DNA of 64,000 nt from Shewanella sp. KX20019 (GTDB lineage: Bacteria; Pseudomonadota; Gammaproteobacteria; Enterobacterales; Shewanellaceae), in NCBI RefSeq assembly GCF_016757755.1, contig NZ_CP068437.1, positions 1,054,001 to 1,118,000 of the forward strand, given 5' to 3'. Below the pieces are notes generated by a model. It was given only the letters and a program-made list of their open reading frames with translations, searched no databases and was not told the origin of the DNA. Of the stretch, positions 51,670 to 61,308 are shown piece by piece; position 1 is the stretch's first letter; each line of letters starts with the position of its first letter. A program made the translations under genes and the position numbers.

Positions 51670-52605
51670 ATGAAAGTTGCTGTACTTGGAGCTGCTGGCG
51701 GTATTGGCCAGGCGCTTGCCCTACTATTAAAAACTCAATTACCTGCGGGTTCTAAATTGTCGCTTTATGATATTGCACCTGTAACACCGGGTGTTGCCGT
51801 TGATTTAAGCCACATCCCAACAGCGGTTGAAGTAAAAGGATTTGCGGGAGCAGATCCATCAGCAGCGTTAGATGGTGCTGATGTCGTTCTTATTTCTGCT
51901 GGTGTTGCACGTAAGCCAGGTATGGATCGTTCTGATCTATTCAACATTAACGCTGGGATCGTCAGAAACCTCGTTGAAAAATGTGCAGCGACTTGCCCTA
52001 CTGCGCTTATCGGTATTATCACTAACCCAGTGAATACTACCGTTGCTATTGCCGCAGAAGTATTAAAGAAGGCCGGTGTTTATGATAAGAATCGTTTGTT
52101 CGGTATCACGACGCTTGATGTTATCCGTTCTGAAACTTTTGTTGCTGAAGCAAAAGGCTTAAACGTTGCTGACGTTAAAGTGAATGTTATCGGTGGCCAC
52201 AGTGGCGTGACGATTCTTCCACTTCTTTCACAGGTTAAAGGCGTAAGCTTTACTGATGAAGAAGTAGCAGCCCTAACAACGCGTATCCAGAACGCAGGTA
52301 CTGAAGTTGTTGAAGCTAAAGCGGGTGGTGGTAGTGCGACACTTTCTATGGGACAAGCAGCTTGCCGTTTCGGTCTTTCTCTCGTTCGTGGTCTGCAAGG
52401 CGAAGCAAATGTTGTTGAATGTGCTTACATCGATGGCGGCAGTGAACATGCTGAGTTCTTCGCGCAACCTATTGTTCTTGGCAAGAATGGCGTTGAGGAA
52501 GTATTAGCATATGGTGACGTTAGCACATTTGAAGCTAACGCTCGCGATGCAATGCTTGATACGCTGAAAGCTGATATCACACTAGGTATCGAATTTGTTA
52601 AGTAA
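51670..52605 (+). CDS. mdh: Malate dehydrogenase
   Basis: 311 residues, NAD-dependent TCA-cycle enzyme. NAD site GAAGGIGQALALLLK at residues 7-21, VARKPGMDRSDLFNIN with the substrate arginines, NPVNTTV, the catalytic pair with His in NVIGGHSGVTILPLLSQ, and GSATLSMGQAA near 226. The sequence and length are close to E. coli Mdh. The start at 51670 is set by GGAG and the N-terminus MKVAVLGAAGGIGQ; the longer frame from 51655 is not supported. A terminator follows. Confidence 0.97.
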   Translation: MKVAVLGAAGGIGQALALLLKTQLPAGSKLSLYDIAPVTPGVAVDLSHIPTAVEVKGFAGADPSAALDGADVVLISAGVARKPGMDRSDLFNINAGIVRNLVEKCAATCPTALIGIITNPVNTTVAIAAEVLKKAGVYDKNRLFGITTLDVIRSETFVAEAKGLNVADVKVNVIGGHSGVTILPLLSQVKGVSFTDEEVAALTTRIQNAGTEVVEAKAGGGSATLSMGQAACRFGLSLVRGLQGEANVVECAYIDGGSEHAEFFAQPIVLGKNGVEEVLAYGDVSTFEANARDAMLDTLKADITLGIEFVK

Positions 52606-52636
52606 GCTTAACGCTTAAAAGCCTAGCAGCTTAACG

Positions 52637-52665
52637 AAAAACGGAGCCTATCGGCTCCGTTTTTA
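52637..52665 (+). terminator. Terminator after mdh
   Basis: AAAAACGGAGCC-TATC-GGCTCCGTTTTTA; perfect stem, T-run on the plus strand and A/T on the other side, so it may also serve ispB. Confidence 0.88.
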
Positions 52666-52679
52666 TTGGATCTATCAAT

Positions 52680-53651
52680 CTAGTTATTGCGTTGTACGGC
52701 TATCTTAGCCAGCGAAATGAGTGCAGTTTTATATTCTGACTCTGGCAATATGGCTAATGCGGCAATGGCCTTATTAGACTCTTCCTGCGCTCGCTGCTCA
52801 GTATATTCAAGTGCACCACAACGCTTTAGTGCGCTTAAAATCACTTCAATATGCTCAGTACCATCACCCTTCTCTATCGCGTCTCTAATGAGTGCTTTCT
52901 CAGTATCGTTGCCTTTGGCCATAGCAAAGATTAACGGTAAGGTGGGCTTGCCTTCGGCTAAATCATCACCAATGTTCTTACCAAGCTCTTCAGTTTCAGC
53001 AGTGTAATCAAGTAGGTCATCAGTTAATTGAAAGGCGGTACCCAAAAACTTACCGTATTCTGCAAGGGCGGTTTGGATCTCTTTGGGGCTATCTGCTAAC
53101 AAACCTGCCAAGCGTGTCGCAGCTTCAAACAATTTTGCTGTCTTACAATAGATGACACGCATGTAGCTTTCTTCTGTGGTGTCAGGGTCGTTGCAATTCA
53201 TTAGTTGCAGGACTTCACCTTCGGCAAGTACGTTGGTCGCGTCAGCGAGGATCTCAAGGACTTCTAAGCTTTTAAGCTCTGTCATCATTTGGAATGAACG
53301 GGTATAAAGAAAGTCACCCACTAATACACTGGCACTATTGCCAAACAATGCATTTGCCGTTTCTCTGCCGCGTCGCAGCATAGATTCATCAACCACATCA
53401 TCATGTAATAGCGAAGCGGTATGTATAAACTCGATGATCGCAGCCAACTTTAGATGAGAATCACCTTTATAGTCGATCGCCCGAGCCGCTAAAATTGACA
53501 ATAATGGTCTTAAGCGCTTACCGCCACCGTTAATAATGTAAAAGCCTAATTGATTAATTAGGGCGACATCTGACTCTAGTTGCTTATAGATCAGTTGGTT
53601 GACAGCTTGCATATCACTATCAGCCAATTGACGAATGGCGTTTAAATCCAT
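52680..53651 (-). CDS. ispB: Octaprenyl diphosphate synthase
   Basis: 323 residues, trans-prenyltransferase that makes the side chain of ubiquinone/menaquinone. First aspartate-rich motif LLHDDVVDESMLRRG (near 84), GGGKRLRPLL (near 46), second motif DDLLDYTAETEELGKNIGDDLAEGKPTLPL. Matches E. coli IspB along the full length. I start at ATG 53651 (MDLNAIRQLADSDMQAVN) because the 15 residues before it have no counterpart. Divergent from rplU-rpmA, the standard order in gamma-proteobacteria. Confidence 0.95.
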   Translation of the reverse strand: MDLNAIRQLADSDMQAVNQLIYKQLESDVALINQLGFYIINGGGKRLRPLLSILAARAIDYKGDSHLKLAAIIEFIHTASLLHDDVVDESMLRRGRETANALFGNSASVLVGDFLYTRSFQMMTELKSLEVLEILADATNVLAEGEVLQLMNCNDPDTTEESYMRVIYCKTAKLFEAATRLAGLLADSPKEIQTALAEYGKFLGTAFQLTDDLLDYTAETEELGKNIGDDLAEGKPTLPLIFAMAKGNDTEKALIRDAIEKGDGTEHIEVILSALKRCGALEYTEQRAQEESNKAIAALAILPESEYKTALISLAKIAVQRNN

Positions 53652-53930
53652 AAATAGACTCTGATTTGGTTGGCTGCCTGACAATATGCAGCTCATTTAA
53701 GACGTTAATGTTATAATAGAAAGATTCTACCTAAATTTACGCCGCAAGACAGTAGTTGTCGCCGATAGTGAGAGTTATTTGGGTCTTTTTTTATTCTTAC
53801 TCAATTAGCACTTGTCAGATACGGGTTCTTAGCGTAAACTCCGCGACCATTGTCATTAAAGCTTTTATAGCACCCCTGCATCAATCTATAATGTTTGAGC
53901 GGCGTGTTAGAATATCGGAGTAAAATAGCT

Positions 53931-54242
53931 ATGTACGCTGTTTTTCAAAGTGGCGGCAAGCAACATCGCGTTGAAGCCGGTCATACAGTTCGTTTAGAAA
54001 AATTAGAAGTCGCTACAGGCGATACTATCGAGTTCGACCAAGTTCTTTTGGTTGCAGATGGTGAGACTGTACACGTAGGTGCACCTTTAGTTGAAGGTGG
54101 TAAGGTTGTTGCTGAAGTAGTTAGCCACGGCCGTGCGGAGAAGGTAACTATTGTTAAGTTCCGTCGTCGTAAGCACCACGATAAGAAGATGGGCCATCGT
54201 CAATGGTTCACCGAAGTTAAAATTACAGCTATTAGCGCTTAA
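53931..54242 (+). CDS. rplU: 50S ribosomal protein L21
   Basis: 103 residues, the usual length. Starts MYAVFQSGGKQHRVEAGHTVRLEKLE and has the family signature KFRRRKHHDKKMGHRQWFTEVKI. It binds 23S rRNA in the large subunit. The start at 53931 follows CGGAGTAAAATAGCT. rpmA follows after 15 bases in the same transcript. A longer frame from 53895 is not supported by homology. Confidence 0.97.
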   Translation: MYAVFQSGGKQHRVEAGHTVRLEKLEVATGDTIEFDQVLLVADGETVHVGAPLVEGGKVVAEVVSHGRAEKVTIVKFRRRKHHDKKMGHRQWFTEVKITAISA

Positions 54243-54257
54243 TTAGGAGTCTAACTC

Positions 54258-54512
54258 ATGGCACATAAAAAAGCTGGCGGTTCTACTCGTAACGGCCGCG
54301 ATTCAGAAAGTAAACGTCTTGGTGTAAAGCGCTTTGGCGGCGAATCAGTTCTAGCTGGTAACATCATCGTTCGTCAACGTGGTACTAAATTCCACGCTGG
54401 TGTTAATGTTGGTATCGGTCGTGACCACACTTTATTCGCACTTACCGCTGGTAAAGTGAAGTTTGAAGTTAAAGGTCCACAGAACCGCAAGTTCATCAGC
54501 ATTGAAGATTAA
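54258..54512 (+). CDS. rpmA: 50S ribosomal protein L27
   Basis: 84 residues: MAHKKAGGSTRNGRDSESKR, with the conserved mobile N-terminus that reaches the peptidyl-transferase centre, and GGESVLAGNIIVRQRGTKFHAG. Normal length. TTAGGAG is upstream. It forms the conserved rplU-rpmA pair ahead of obgE, and a terminator separates it from obgE. Confidence 0.97.
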   Translation: MAHKKAGGSTRNGRDSESKRLGVKRFGGESVLAGNIIVRQRGTKFHAGVNVGIGRDHTLFALTAGKVKFEVKGPQNRKFISIED

Positions 54513-54540
54513 TCTTTAGCTTTACGCTAAGATTGATACT

Positions 54541-54575
54541 AAGCCCCGCCATTGGTGGGGCTTTGTTTTTTTTAA
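54541..54575 (+). terminator. Terminator after rpmA
   Basis: AAGCCCCGCC-ATT-GGTGGGGCTT, then TGTTTTTTTTAAT. Strong Rho-independent form. Confidence 0.88.
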
Positions 54576-54651
54576 TATTAAGTAAATTGTTTTTTGGCGA
54601 CTAGAATCGTTAAGAGTATAATTCTTTCATTCTGTGGTGCCAGGAGTTGGT

Positions 54652-55818
54652 ATGAAGTTTGTCGATGAAGCGATTATCCGTGTTGAAGCGGGCAATGGTG
54701 GCAGTGGTTGCGTTAGTTTTAGACGTGAAAAATATGTTCCTGATGGTGGTCCAGATGGCGGTGATGGTGGCGACGGCGGCAGTGTTTATCTGCAGGCTGA
54801 CGAAAACCTTAACACGCTAATTACCTATCAGTTTGAACGCTTTCATAATGCTGAGCGCGGTAAGAACGGTCGTGGTCGAGACAGTACCGGTCATGGCGGC
54901 GCAGATCTCGTGCTTAAAGTGCCTGTCGGTACCCGAGCAATAGATGCTGAGACAGAAGAAGCTCTTGGTGATTTAACCACACACGGCCAAAAAATGCTTG
55001 TGGCCAAAGGTGGTTTCCATGGTCTAGGTAATACTCGCTTCAAAAGCAGTACTAACCGTGCACCTAGGCAGAAAACACTCGGTACTGATGGCGATGTGCG
55101 CAGCTTGAGGCTTGAGCTGATGTTGCTTGCAGATGTTGGTCTGCTTGGTATGCCGAATGCCGGTAAGTCGACGTTTATTCGCTCAGTATCGAAAGCAAAA
55201 CCAAAAGTAGCGGATTATCCGTTTACTACGTTGGTGCCTAACCTTGGTGTCGTTAACCCAAGACCTGGCCAAAGCTTTGTGATTGCGGATATTCCCGGTC
55301 TAATCGAAGGTGCAGCAGATGGTGCTGGTCTTGGTGTTCAGTTCTTGAAGCACTTAGAACGTTGCCGTGTACTGCTACACATTTTAGATGTTGAGCCTAT
55401 TGATGGTAGCAGCCCGGTAGAATCTGCACGTGCTATCGTTGCTGAGCTAGAGAAACATTCGCCTAAGCTTGCAGGCAAGCCACGCTGGTTAGTGATTAAC
55501 AAGGCCGATTTGATGCTCGAAGACGAGCTGCAACAAAAAATCGACAAGATTGTTAAAGACCTTGAGTGGGATGGCGAAGTATTTACTATTTCAGCTTATA
55601 ACCGCGAAGGAACTGCTGAATTAGCACTTAAGCTTCTGGACTTCATTGCATCGTTGCCTCCTGAAGAGGAAGTTGATGTTGAAGCCGAAGTTGAGTTCAA
55701 GTGGGATAATTACCATCAAAATGCTAATGAGTCAGTCAATGAGAATTACGAAGGTGATTCTGATGACGACGATTTCGACGATGATGATTATGATGTTGAG
55801 GTTATCTATCAACGATAG
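54652..55818 (+). CDS. obgE: Obg GTPase (ObgE/CgtA)
   Basis: 388 residues; essential GTPase that binds the 50S subunit during assembly and stress. N-terminal Obg fold with glycine-rich loops (EAGNGGSGCVSFRREKYVPDGGPDGGDGGDGG, residues 9-40). GTPase: G1 GMPNAGKST (near 166), G3 DIPGLIEGAADGAG, G4 NKAD, G5 SAY. A strongly acidic C-terminal tail (DSDDDDFDDDDYD) is as in Shewanella/Vibrio forms. Start 54652 with CAGGAG. Follows rpmA, the conserved order. Confidence 0.96.
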   Translation: MKFVDEAIIRVEAGNGGSGCVSFRREKYVPDGGPDGGDGGDGGSVYLQADENLNTLITYQFERFHNAERGKNGRGRDSTGHGGADLVLKVPVGTRAIDAETEEALGDLTTHGQKMLVAKGGFHGLGNTRFKSSTNRAPRQKTLGTDGDVRSLRLELMLLADVGLLGMPNAGKSTFIRSVSKAKPKVADYPFTTLVPNLGVVNPRPGQSFVIADIPGLIEGAADGAGLGVQFLKHLERCRVLLHILDVEPIDGSSPVESARAIVAELEKHSPKLAGKPRWLVINKADLMLEDELQQKIDKIVKDLEWDGEVFTISAYNREGTAELALKLLDFIASLPPEEEVDVEAEVEFKWDNYHQNANESVNENYEGDSDDDDFDDDDYDVEVIYQR

Positions 55819-55844
55819 GTAGTTTCAACAGAGGATGTTGAGAA

Positions 55845-56606
55845 TTGTACGCTGACACGCAAAATGATATTACACGTCAAGTCGTTAGGGTTGCTCAACT
55901 TCTCCTCGCTTATGGCGCTGACTCTGAACTTGTTGAAGAGATTAGTCAGCGCTTAGGCTTTGCCCTTGGTTTAGCCAGTGTCGAAATATCAATTTCCTCC
56001 AACAGCCTCGTTTTAACTAGCCTTGTTCATGGGCGCTGCATTACAACAACCAGACGAACGCGTGAACATGGGATTAATATGACCATAGTGTGCGAACTTC
56101 AACGTATCTGTCTGTTGACGGAAAAGGGCATATACGGCCTGCATGAAGTGCGTAAACGTGTTGCTCGCATCGAGCCTAAGACCTACCCTGCAAAATATGT
56201 GGTTCCGATGATAGGCTTATCTTGTGCCAGCTTTTGCCATCTATTCGGTGGTGATATTGCAGCTTGTATGATTACTTTTTTAGCCTCTGCTATCGGCATG
56301 TTCGTGCGACTCTCCATCGCCAAACGCCATTTTAACTTACTACTTAATTTCAGCGTGACAGCCTTTGTCACCACCATCGTGGCGCAAACAGGCTTTCAGT
56401 TTGACCTCACTGACACCCCTAAATTACCTATGGCAGCTAGTGTACTGATGCTGGTGCCGGGGTTTCCGATGATTAACTCAATATCTGATATGGTAAAGGG
56501 GCACTTAAATGTCGGTATATCACGCTGGGGGCATGCTACTCTGCTGACGCTTTCATCTGTGATTGGGATTACGATGGCGATGCAAATGGGTGGATTGTTT
56601 TTATGA
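55845..56606 (+). CDS. yjjP: YjjP-like subunit of ThrE-type exporter
   Basis: 253 residues. Cytoplasmic N-terminal part (1-110: RQVVRVAQLLLAYGADSELVEEISQRLGFALGL...), then five hydrophobic helices. It is the longer half of the split ThrE family; with YjjB it forms an exporter that in E. coli affects succinate export. The start is TTG at 55845 after GAGG; no ATG is in frame near it. It overlaps yjjB by four bases (ATGA), a sign of a two-subunit complex. Confidence 0.86.
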   Translation: MYADTQNDITRQVVRVAQLLLAYGADSELVEEISQRLGFALGLASVEISISSNSLVLTSLVHGRCITTTRRTREHGINMTIVCELQRICLLTEKGIYGLHEVRKRVARIEPKTYPAKYVVPMIGLSCASFCHLFGGDIAACMITFLASAIGMFVRLSIAKRHFNLLLNFSVTAFVTTIVAQTGFQFDLTDTPKLPMAASVLMLVPGFPMINSISDMVKGHLNVGISRWGHATLLTLSSVIGITMAMQMGGLFL

Positions 56607-57073
56607 TATCGCTTATTTTGGCCATGCTAAACGATGCTATCTTTTCAGCTATTCCTGCGGTTGGGTTTGCTATGGTGTTTAATGTACCGCGTCGTTTCTT
56701 GCCTTATTGTGCATTAGCGGGAGCCATGGGCCATGGTAGTCGCACCCTGTGGTTAAGTTTCGGTTTGCCAATTGAATGGGCTACATTCTTGGCTGCTGCA
56801 CTTGTGGGCATAGTGACAATTGGCTTTGCTAAACGTCACCTCGCGCCACCTTTGATGTATGCGGTTGCTGCTATAATCCCGATGATCCCTGGTTCGTATG
56901 CGTTTAATACTGTAATAGCATTGGTTCAGTTAACGGCACAGTCTCATGTTAGTCCAGAGCTCATATCAGAAGTTATCAGTAATGGTCTAAAAACTGTATT
57001 TATCCTCGGCGCACTTTCTGTTGGCCTCGCTATGCCTAGCTTACTTTATTTTCGCTCGCGTCCAGTCATCTAA
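56603..57073 (+). CDS. yjjB: YjjB-like subunit of ThrE-type exporter
   Basis: 156 residues, five hydrophobic helices (about 2-22, 30-48, 52-72, 78-98 and 118-145). ThrE_2 type; contains PLMYAVAAIIPMIPGSYAFNTV, the conserved proline/glycine stretch of the family. Partner of the preceding gene by overlap. Together they make a full transporter for a small acid or amino acid; the substrate in this organism is not known. Confidence 0.86.
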   Translation: MISLILAMLNDAIFSAIPAVGFAMVFNVPRRFLPYCALAGAMGHGSRTLWLSFGLPIEWATFLAAALVGIVTIGFAKRHLAPPLMYAVAAIIPMIPGSYAFNTVIALVQLTAQSHVSPELISEVISNGLKTVFILGALSVGLAMPSLLYFRSRPVI

Positions 57074-57094
57074 CAAAATTAAAAAGGAACTGTT

Positions 57095-57577
57095 TTGAAA
57101 ATAGCTATGATTGCCGCTATGGCGAATAACCGCGTTATTGGTAAAGACAACAAAATGCCATGGCATCTGCCTGAAGATCTGCGCCATTTTAAGGCCGTTA
57201 CTTTAGGTAAGCCGGTAGTAATGGGACGAAAGACCTATGAATCAATTGGCCGCCCACTGCCGGGGCGGCATAATATTGTGATTAGCCGTCAAGCTGACCT
57301 TGTTATAGAGGGTGTAACAACAGTCACTAGTTTTGAAGATGCCAAGCTTGCCGCTGGCGACTGTGAAGAGCTAATTATAATGGGAGGAGGGCAGCTTTAT
57401 GCTAGTCTGCTAGCCGTAGCAGATATTTTATATTTGACTGAAATTTCATTAGAAGTCGCAGGTGACACCTATTTCCCCCAGTGGGATGATGGTTCTTGGC
57501 TAGAAATGTCACGTGATGTAGCAATAAGTGATAAGCAATTGGAATATTCCTTTATCAAAATGGGTAGAAAATGTTAA
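57095..57577 (+). CDS. folA: Dihydrofolate reductase
   Basis: 160 residues. KIAMIAAMANNRVIGKDNKMPWHLPEDLRHFKAVTLGKPVVMGRKTYESIGRPLPGRHNIVISR holds the folate and NADPH contacts, including the catalytic Asp (LPEDL; Asp near residue 28) and GRKTYESIGRPLPGR. IIMGGGQLYASLL follows. It regenerates tetrahydrofolate from dihydrofolate. The start is TTG at 57095 with AAGGAACTG upstream; ATG 57107 is the other option but removes four family residues. Downstream of yjjPB, upstream of a DUF3718 gene. Confidence 0.95.
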   Translation: MKIAMIAAMANNRVIGKDNKMPWHLPEDLRHFKAVTLGKPVVMGRKTYESIGRPLPGRHNIVISRQADLVIEGVTTVTSFEDAKLAAGDCEELIIMGGGQLYASLLAVADILYLTEISLEVAGDTYFPQWDDGSWLEMSRDVAISDKQLEYSFIKMGRKC

Positions 57578-57682
57578 GTTAGACGGGTTGTTTAGTACCC
57601 TGTAACGATGATAAATAAGGCATTCATATTAATAAGTGCTTTTTTAATAATAAATAAAAACTAAAAGAATAAGGAGTGTCTG

Positions 57683-58078
57683 ATGCGCTTGCTATCCATG
57701 AGCATCGCTGCACTGATTGTGGCATCTTCAATATCAATATCGACCCCAACATTAGCCAATCAAGATCAATTAGCTGCAAATATTTGTAACTATGTAGCCA
57801 GTGATGACAAAAACCGTTTACGTAAAAAGCTAAAGGAAAGTCGGGTTAAATTACGTAATATATATGATGGTGTTTCTTGCAATGGTGATAGTTTACTAAG
57901 GTTTGCCATGAAGAGTGGAGCCAATGCAGTAGGTACCTTTGTTGCTAAGAGGCTTCCAGCATCTCATCTAGGTAAAACAGAAAGTGATGGTGTAACCATT
58001 GCCGCGTGGGCTGAAAATAATGGCCATTCGGCAAGTGAAATTACGATAGCGATTAATGACCGTTTAGCTGGCGGTTAA
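57683..58078 (+). CDS. DUF3718 secreted protein
   Basis: 131 residues with a signal peptide (to TLANQ). The mature part has ICNYVASDDKNRLRKKLKESRVKLRNIYDGVSCNGDSLLRFA, the DUF3718 core with two cysteines, matching the paralogue at 25144-25488. Strong ribosome site AAGGAG. Function unknown. It has its own terminator and lies alone between folA and a chemoreceptor gene. Confidence 0.82.
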   Translation: MRLLSMSIAALIVASSISISTPTLANQDQLAANICNYVASDDKNRLRKKLKESRVKLRNIYDGVSCNGDSLLRFAMKSGANAVGTFVAKRLPASHLGKTESDGVTIAAWAENNGHSASEITIAINDRLAGG

Positions 58079-58111
58079 TTCTACTTCAGAATTTACTATC
58101 GAATTTTAAAT

Positions 58112-58134
58112 AACCGGGTTTTCCCGGTTTTTTT
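58112..58134 (+). terminator. Terminator after the DUF3718 gene
   Basis: AACCGGG-TTTT-CCCGGTT followed by TTTTT; short strong stem. Confidence 0.82.
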
Positions 58135-58292
58135 ATAGCTGGCATCTAGCACTAATAGCAGCGTAAATCGTAGTTAAGTATGTTTCTCTATCTTGGATGA
58201 TTGCGCTTACTGTAACCCAGCATTCTTAAAGGTTAGTTGGGCTAGTAAGGTATTCCATCAGTACATGACTTAAAAGTCGAGCACTACGCTAC

Positions 58293-58326
58293 AAAAAAGA
58301 GGACTGGGATACAGTCCTCTTTTTTC
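58293..58326. terminator. Terminator for the chemoreceptor gene (bidirectional)
   Basis: AAAAAAGAGGACTG-GGATA-CAGTCCTCTTTTTT; perfect stem with T-runs on both strands, 30 bases past the chemoreceptor stop. Confidence 0.85.
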
Positions 58327-58355
58327 ATCGTTAAGCTATTACCTTAAATCTATGC

Positions 58356-60377
58356 CTAAACTCGAAACTCTTTTACCGAGGCTTGAAGCTCTTCAGCAAG
58401 CTGTGCTACTTGATGGCTAGACTGTGCGGTTTGATCTGCGCCAGTTGAGGTCTCTTCTGAGATTGCAGCGATGTGCTCAAGCTTCTCTGAAACTTGCTGG
58501 CTTACCAAGTTTTGCTCTTGTGCTGCGTGTGCAATATGGGTACCTGAGTCGTGGGCACGATGCACTGCATCACTAATACTTTCAAGAGCATTATTTGCTT
58601 GCTCTGTTTTTTCAACGCAGGAGTTAGCTTGTGAACGACCTAGCTCCATCACAGCAACAGCCTCTTGAGTTCCTTGCTGCAGCACTTCAATCATCTGCTG
58701 GATCTCTTGTGTTGAATCTTGGGTTCTAGACGCTAGACTACGCACTTCATCTGCGACGACGGCGAAGCCTCGACCCTGCTCTCCGGCTCTTGCAGCTTCA
58801 ATGGCGGCATTGAGCGCGAGTAAGTTGGTTTGTTCTGCAATTGCTCTAATCACATCTAATATTGAGCCTATGGACGCGCTATCGGCATGAACTTTATTAA
58901 TCACCACTCCTGCTTTTGATACTTCGTCAGCTAATGCAAGTATGGTGCGTTTGTTCTCATCAGCAATAAGACGCATATGTCGGCTTTCATCATCAGCGGC
59001 TTTGATCTGGCTTAGGGCTTCATCTGCGCTCGCTGTCACTTGCTGCGCACTAGAGCTTAGCTGGGTGGTTGCAGTAGCGACCTGATCCACCTGACTCTTC
59101 TGCTCTTGGATACCTACCGTTGTTTGGGCGGTAATGGCTGAAGTTTCTTCTGCTGCCGCAGCAAGCTGGTCTGAGCGGTTAAGTATCCCTTGAATTAGTG
59201 CACGTAAGCTGTCGACGAGTTTGTTGCAGTTAGCTGACAACTTAGCAAATTCATCATGCCCTGTATCATCAAGCTTATGAGTTAAGTCGCCAGATGCCAG
59301 AACATTTAGGGCGTGATTAATTTTATCCAATGAACGGGTAAGAGGTCGCACAACAGCGATACTGACCACAATGGCCACCACAATGGCAATGAGTACCAAG
59401 ATCAGTGTTTGTATGCTGGCATTATCGATATCTTTTATTGCGCTTTCACTGACCTCTTTGGAGATAGACTCAATTGTCGAGGTGAGGCTTGCCATATGCT
59501 TATTGACGTTATTGGCGTCTTTCTCGACAGACTTTAGTAGAAGAGACGCTTTGTTATTCAGTTCAATCTCTTTAGCTTTTAAGTCAATTAACGAGTTACT
59601 GCCATTAATCAGTGCAAATACTTTTGCAGATTCAAGATTAATTTCATTAATGAGTTCCGCTTCAACAACACCATCCCAATGGTTAGTGACATATTGCAGT
59701 CTGTTTTTGGTGTCACTGACGATATAGTCGAGTTCTTTAGATATGGTAACGAATTTTGATCTATCTGTGGTGCCGATTAAGTCAAAGCTGGTACTCACAA
59801 TACTGCTTAAGCTGGAATCTAGTGTCGCTGCTGTGGCCGCGATCTCCTGCTCGACGAGATCTTCACTTAGCTCCAAATCGATAAGATCAAGTAAAAGTGA
59901 TGCACTATCATCTACCGCCATTTCAGCGTCATCATATTTACTTTTAATCGTGGCTTGAGTTAGTAATGCATTTTCATGGGCAGTGATCATGCTTTCACTT
60001 TCACTTTCAAACTTACTATAAGCACCTTTTAGCTTTCTGATGACTTGGCTGAAATCACTTCTGTCACTGACTAAACTGGTAAGCTGGCTAAGTTCTTTGG
60101 TGAAGGTTTTACTGGCTGATGTAAATTGAGATTTAATCGCAGGAATAGTTTTGCTATCAGGGCTATGGTAGGCCACTAAAACTTGTTTCTCTTGCTGGGA
60201 GAGAGTCTTAGATAGAAGGTTACTCGACTCTAAAGCAGGAAGACTAAGCTCTTGTAATAATGTTGTACTGGTTTTTAGCTTACTATTGGTAAACCATGAT
60301 GCAGCGCCTAATACGACGAGCAGGAAGGTGACAACTGTGAACCCTCCAATCACTCTAGTGGCAACATTTAATTTCAT
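58356..60377 (-). CDS. Methyl-accepting chemotaxis protein
   Basis: 673-residue transmembrane chemoreceptor. TM1 at ~8-28, a large periplasmic helical sensor (~30-320), TM2 at ~325-347 (ILVLIAIVVAIVVSIAVV), HAMP (~348-400, RSLDKINHALNVLASGDLTHKLDDTG), then the signalling coil with the highly conserved tip IRAIAEQTNLLALNAAIEAARAGEQGRGFAVVADEVRSLA. It ends KEFRV, without the NWETF receptor-tether pentapeptide. It signals to CheA/CheW. The ligand is unknown; a helical-bundle sensor is inferred. Monocistronic with own terminator. Confidence 0.92.
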   Translation of the reverse strand: MKLNVATRVIGGFTVVTFLLVVLGAASWFTNSKLKTSTTLLQELSLPALESSNLLSKTLSQQEKQVLVAYHSPDSKTIPAIKSQFTSASKTFTKELSQLTSLVSDRSDFSQVIRKLKGAYSKFESESESMITAHENALLTQATIKSKYDDAEMAVDDSASLLLDLIDLELSEDLVEQEIAATAATLDSSLSSIVSTSFDLIGTTDRSKFVTISKELDYIVSDTKNRLQYVTNHWDGVVEAELINEINLESAKVFALINGSNSLIDLKAKEIELNNKASLLLKSVEKDANNVNKHMASLTSTIESISKEVSESAIKDIDNASIQTLILVLIAIVVAIVVSIAVVRPLTRSLDKINHALNVLASGDLTHKLDDTGHDEFAKLSANCNKLVDSLRALIQGILNRSDQLAAAAEETSAITAQTTVGIQEQKSQVDQVATATTQLSSSAQQVTASADEALSQIKAADDESRHMRLIADENKRTILALADEVSKAGVVINKVHADSASIGSILDVIRAIAEQTNLLALNAAIEAARAGEQGRGFAVVADEVRSLASRTQDSTQEIQQMIEVLQQGTQEAVAVMELGRSQANSCVEKTEQANNALESISDAVHRAHDSGTHIAHAAQEQNLVSQQVSEKLEHIAAISEETSTGADQTAQSSHQVAQLAEELQASVKEFRV

Positions 60378-60468
60378 AGAAGCTCCGTTTATTATTATAT
60401 TATTCCAGATGACGACATTACATTGGAAGGCACACTGTTATGTTATATCGACCGAGTGCGCGCTTAGT

Positions 60469-61293
60469 TTAACTCTTTTTTAACTTAGTTTGAGTTATTT
60501 TTTGGTCCGACTCTAGGTGCCATAGTGTTAGGTGTTCTCCCCAACAGCAGCCAGTATCGAGCGCCTGTAGTGCTGGCGAGTTAACTTTACCCATAATGGC
60601 AGCCCAATGGCCAAAGACCAGAGTGTGTTCGGCGCGAAGTGGGGCATTATGGCTGAACCAAGGCGACAGCTGCGGGTTGTCACATTGCTCAATCGGTAAT
60701 TTGCAATCAAAGTCTAAACGACCGTCGGGATATAAATAACGCATGCGTGTCAGCGCATTAATGGTATAGATTTTTCTCTCAAGTTCAGTTAAATCATCAC
60801 GCCAGTTATCAACTGAATCGGTATACATTTTTGCAATTAAAGCGCTTAAGTAATCGGGTTGCTGCAGTGCATTAGCGACAATATCCGCTTGATGCCTTAG
60901 TGTGTCCAGATCCCACTGTGGCGGAATGCCCGCATGGGTCATTAGAATATTCTGCTCAGGATATTCTTGATAAAGTGGCTGAAGACGCAACCAATCAATG
61001 AGGATTCCAATATCGGCAGAGGTTAACAGCTCGGTTAAATGGTCTTTAGGGTTAACGCGTTTTAACTTTCCGTGGACTGCAAGTAAGTGTAGATCGTGGT
61101 TGCCGAGTACCACCTTGGCGGAGCCTTCCAATGATTTAAAATACTGTAGCGTTTGCAGCGAACCGTCTCCACGGGCTATTAAGTCTCCGACGGCCCAGAG
61201 ACAATCTGTTGAAGGGTTAAATGCTACTTTACCCAGTACTAATTCCAGCTCTTCAAAACAGCCTTGAATGTCCCCTACAAAATAATTCGCCAT
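60469..61293 (-). CDS. apaH: Diadenosine tetraphosphatase (symmetrical)
   Basis: 274 residues. Calcineurin-like metallophosphatase that splits Ap4A to two ADP and removes Np4A caps from RNA. Metal motifs: GDIQGCFEE (Asp8), AVGDLIARG (Asp37), VLGNHDLH (64-68), MTHAGIPPQW and FGHWA. The length fits E. coli ApaH. Last gene of the surA-pdxA-rsmA-apaG-apaH operon; apaG ends 15 bases before its start. GGTTATATCGTT-type leader gives only a modest ribosome site. Confidence 0.95.
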   Translation of the reverse strand: MANYFVGDIQGCFEELELVLGKVAFNPSTDCLWAVGDLIARGDGSLQTLQYFKSLEGSAKVVLGNHDLHLLAVHGKLKRVNPKDHLTELLTSADIGILIDWLRLQPLYQEYPEQNILMTHAGIPPQWDLDTLRHQADIVANALQQPDYLSALIAKMYTDSVDNWRDDLTELERKIYTINALTRMRYLYPDGRLDFDCKLPIEQCDNPQLSPWFSHNAPLRAEHTLVFGHWAAIMGKVNSPALQALDTGCCWGEHLTLWHLESDQKITQTKLKKS

Positions 61294-61308
61294 GTAACGA
61301 TATAACCT